From Solobacterium sp. (GTDB lineage: Bacteria > Bacillota_I > Bacilli_A > Erysipelotrichales > Erysipelotrichaceae), in contig JAGAVW010000041.1 of assembly GCA_017941735.1 (NCBI GenBank), forward strand, positions 1 to 59,022: 59,022 bases of DNA, read 5' to 3'. Made by a program: the position numbers and the translations under genes. Shown here piece after piece: positions 55,783 to 59,022 of the stretch. Positions within the stretch are counted from its first letter, which is position 1, and every line of letters starts with the position of its first letter. Under the pieces are notes generated by a model. That model saw only the letters and a list, made by a program, of their open reading frames with translations, was not told the origin of the DNA and searched no databases.

Positions 55783-58700
55783 ATGAAAAAGAATAATTCT
55801 TTAAAGTACGTTTCATGGATTTTTGCCTTATTTTTAACTATAAATTCTACTTTTTCTATGCCTTTTCTTTATGCAGAAGAGACAACTGAAACAGAAGAAA
55901 GTACAGAAGTTGTTATTGAAGAAGTACCAAATGAAACAACACAAGAACTAGAAGTTGTGGAAGAAGAAAACACAGAAAATACAACAATCATTGAAGAAGA
56001 ACCAATCACCAATGAAGAAAGTTTACCGATAGAAGAGGGTAGTGAAACGGAAGTACCTACCGAAGAGCCCATCGTAATTGAGGAAACGCCTCTTCCAGAA
56101 GAGAATAATGAAACAATTGTTGAAGAAGAGACTTTACCGCAAGTAAATACGAGCAATACGACAATTGTAGAGATAGAAGAACCGGAAGAGTTGGAAGTTG
56201 AAGAGGAAAGCGAAGAGAATACCTTAGAAAATAGTTTTCTTGAGATTGAGGAAGCGTATTCGGTTCAATTAAATGAAGACATTTTTATCGTATCTTCCAT
56301 ATAGATAATGGAAGAAAGTTCTTTTCGGTTGAGGATTTAACCGAAATCATGGATGTAATGCAGATTAATCATTATTCCCATATGGAATTGTGTTTTGGGA
56401 ATGATGGTTTGCGATTCTTATTAGATGATATGTCGGTTGAAGTGAATGGGGTAGTGTATTCAAGTGACATGGTGAAAGAAGCCATTCACCAAGGAAATCT
56501 AGCTTATTACGATTGTGGCGAACAAAATGAATTGACCCAAGCGGAAATGGATACGCTACTAGCGAATGCGAGTGAGCGTGGTTTATCCATCATTCCACTT
56601 CTTAATTCGCCTGGCCATATGAATGCCCTTTTATATGCAATGCAATATCTAGGTATGGAAGATGTGGCTTATCAGACTTCCAAAACAACACTCAATTTAA
56701 GCAATGAAACAGCCGTTGCCTTTACGACAAAGATTATTGAAAAATACATCGCCTATTTTGCGAGTAAAGGGGTTGAGATTTTTAATCTAGGTACGGATGA
56801 ATATGCAAATGACATTCATAAAGGTTTTGGAAATTTGATAAGTGAAGGAACATACGGAACCTTTATTAGTTATGTAAACTATTTAGCAAATGTCGTAAAG
56901 AAATACGGTATGGTGCCAATGGCCTTTAATGATGGTTTCTATTACAACGACCATACAACAAGTGGCACATTTGATACTGATATTCTAATTGCCTATTGGC
57001 ATAGTGGATGGTCACAATATCAACTTCGGAGTTCTTATAATTTAGCGAATGATGGTTTTAAACTTATTAACACGAATGCGAATTGGTATTTTGTATTAGG
57101 GAATCCGTATCCTTCTTATACGTATTGGACAGCTATCAACGGCATAGAAAACAAAGATTGTTATACGTTGCATGATCAATCTGGTGCACCTGTAAATGGT
57201 GCCATGTTATGTTTCTGGTGTGATATACCAAAAAACCCATATGTTGAAATCACCAAAGAACGACTGTTTGATTTGATTGCACGATTGGCCAATAAAAACA
57301 ATGCTGTTTTTGGTTTGGAAGATGAAGAGAATGTTGTTATTGATAACGATCAACGCTTCATGGCGAATTGGAAGTTTACGTATGGAGAGGTAAGTGATGG
57401 GGCAAGTCTAAGTCTTGATGATACTTCTTGGCAAACGGTAAAAGTACCACATGATTATTCAAGTTATCTAGATTACACCAATGATCGAGAAACAGAAGCG
57501 GAAAGTGGCTACTTAAAAGGTGGTGTGGGTTGGTATCGTAAGCATTTCTTCATTCCAGAAGAAAATCGAAATCAAGTCATTCAAATTCATTTTGGTGGCG
57601 TCTATATGAATGCGACCATTTATATCAATGGACATGAACTCGGAAATCATCCATATGGTTATACACCATTTAGTTTTGATTTATCTCCGTATATCAATTA
57701 TGGTGGGGAGAATGTATTAGCGGTACGTGTGAATGATCAACTCAGTACCTCGAGATGGTATTCCGGTAGTGGCATCATCCGCGATGTAAAACTTAGTATT
57801 CAGAATCAAACCTATATTCCTGAAAATGGAATCAAAGTCGATACAAGTGCAATCGATACTACAAAAGTGCACACAACCATTCAAACCAATACCAAGCAAG
57901 ATGTTGTTGTGGTGCAAACTTTATATGATGAATCTTATAATTTCATTCGTAATGAAGAGGAAGCCTTTCATCTTGAAGAAGGTCAAAATACAATCGTACA
58001 AGAAATCAATAGTAGTGATGTGCAATTGTGGTCCATTGATTCACCAAATCTATATCAGTTAAGAACGGATATCATTTGTAAGGGAACAGTCATCGATAGT
58101 AAATGGAATACGATTGGCTATCGTACGTATTCTTTTGATCCAAATAATGGATTCTTCTTAAATGGGGAAAATATCAAACTGAAAGGTGTTTGTCTACATA
58201 GTGATTTTGGGGCTCTTGGAACAGTCGTCAACAAGAGTGCTTTAAGAAGACAATTATCTATGATGAAACAAATGGGTGCCAATGCGATAAAGATTTGTCA
58301 TAATCCAGGCAATCACCAAATATATGAATTATGCGATGAAATGGGCTTTGTGGTGATTGAAGAGGCCTTTGATGGATGGCATATCGCTAAAAACTATAAC
58401 TATCAAGGTTACAACAAATACTTCAATACTATCATTTCAGAGAATAATGAAATCTTAAATAAAAAAGAAGGAATGATTTGGGCAGAATTCGATGTGAAAC
58501 AGATAGTTTTAAATAGTAGAAATCATCCAAGTTTAATCATGTATAGCCTAGGGAATGAAATCTTAGAGGGTTTAGTTAGTTATACGGATACAGATTCTTA
58601 TATCGAGATTACAAATAACCTCATTCAATGGATTAAGGAAGTGGACATCAACCATGTGATTACGATCAATGAAAATAATGCCCCTGAAAGACTTAATCTA

Positions 58701-58916
58701 AGGCCTTTACAAAATCAATTGAATGAAATAGTTGTGGAAGCGGGTGGTGTGATTGGCCTTAATTACGCAGGTCATCAGAAGTATGAACAGGTACATAACT
58801 CATTTCCGAGTTACCCTCTCTATGCTTCGGAAGTCTCTTCTGTCACTTCAACAAGAGAGTATTATGGAAGTAAAAATGCCAATGAGACCTACTATGAAAA
58901 ATCAAGGAAAAAATGA
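55783..58916 (+). pseudogene. GH20-GH2 surface glycosidase, frameshifted and 3'-truncated
   Basis: Frame one (55783-56304, 173 residues) is a signal peptide (MKKNNSLKYVSWIFALF...) plus a Glu-rich linker. Frame two (open to 58916) is a GH20 hexosaminidase domain (catalytic pair in NLGTDEYAND) followed by a GH2 beta-galactosidase-type domain (YSLGNEI acid/base, YASEVSS nucleophile). The true frame reads FYRIFHIDNGRKFFSVEDL across the join if one T is added to the T5 run at 56282-56286. The protein also stops soon after the GH2 nucleophile, where family members continue. No Shine-Dalgarno; TATAAT is 9 bases from the ATG. Broken or switchable host-glycan-degrading enzyme. Confidence 0.75.
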
Positions 58917-59022
58917 ATTAAGTTGAGAAGCATAGTAAAAGGGACTCTAAATAGAGGTAAATAACGTAATAAGAATTATGTGATTTATAAAAGAATGATC
59001 TTTGAAAATTTATTACTTGAAC
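58917..59022. other. Sequence after the truncated glycosidase
   Basis: No gene, terminator or GH2-like continuation is seen in any frame in the last 106 bases. The true end of the glycosidase gene is therefore missing or displaced. Confidence 0.4.

Overview
The window looks like a chromosomal segment of a low-GC Gram-positive gut or oral anaerobe, most likely of the Erysipelotrichaceae. Reasons: AT-rich genes with strong AGGAGG ribosome sites, the secA-prfB gene order, LPxTG-type pilins with class C sortases, and long Glu/PTPEVT-rich surface-protein N-termini. This assignment is an inference. Two blocks (about 65-9300 and 48220-52260) use richer codons and carry recombinases, so they look acquired.

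Region by region: (1) 1-9300, a mobilizable element. It has an XRE repressor with operators inside two divergent promoters, an excisionase-like protein, a tyrosine integrase, a MobC-like protein, a RepA-like ATPase, a 9-bp-period repeat cluster, a candidate oriT and a MobV relaxase. Next come cargo-like genes: a MATE exporter, a small membrane protein, a LysR regulator and a broken chromate transporter. (2) 9400-16500, three double-glycine-leader secreted proteins scattered among a lipoprotein nucleoside deoxyribosyltransferase, a 5'-nucleotidase-like enzyme, a membrane GDPD phosphodiesterase and a PHP phosphoesterase. (3) 16500-19900, an ABC ATPase plus FtsX-type permease behind a palindromic operator. 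(4) 19980-32960, a sortase-assembled pilus operon: VWA tip protein split by a poly-G frameshift, backbone pilin, two class C sortases and a basal pilin. Its leader holds a match to the CcpA cre consensus. (5) 33000-47150, housekeeping genes: secA, prfB with programmed frameshift, a pseudouridine synthase fused to an extracellular lysozyme, GH13, NudC, Xaa-Pro aminopeptidase, exonuclease III, M20 peptidase, HAD hydrolase and HU. (6) 47189-53174, a membrane HExxH protein, then a 4-kb large-serine-recombinase element bounded by 31-bp imperfect inverted repeats (TetR plus hydrolase cargo), then a YgjV-like gene. (7) 53330-59022, two surface proteins: one behind a promoter whose spacer contains nine G residues, the other a GH20-GH2 glycosidase broken by a one-base frameshift in a T run.

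The strongest themes are switchable surface structures (poly-G in a coding region and in a promoter spacer, poly-T in a third gene), an RluA-TM-Ig-lysozyme chimera, and an orphan family of GG-leader proteins with reused promoter/terminator cassettes. No tRNA, rRNA or CRISPR array was recognised.
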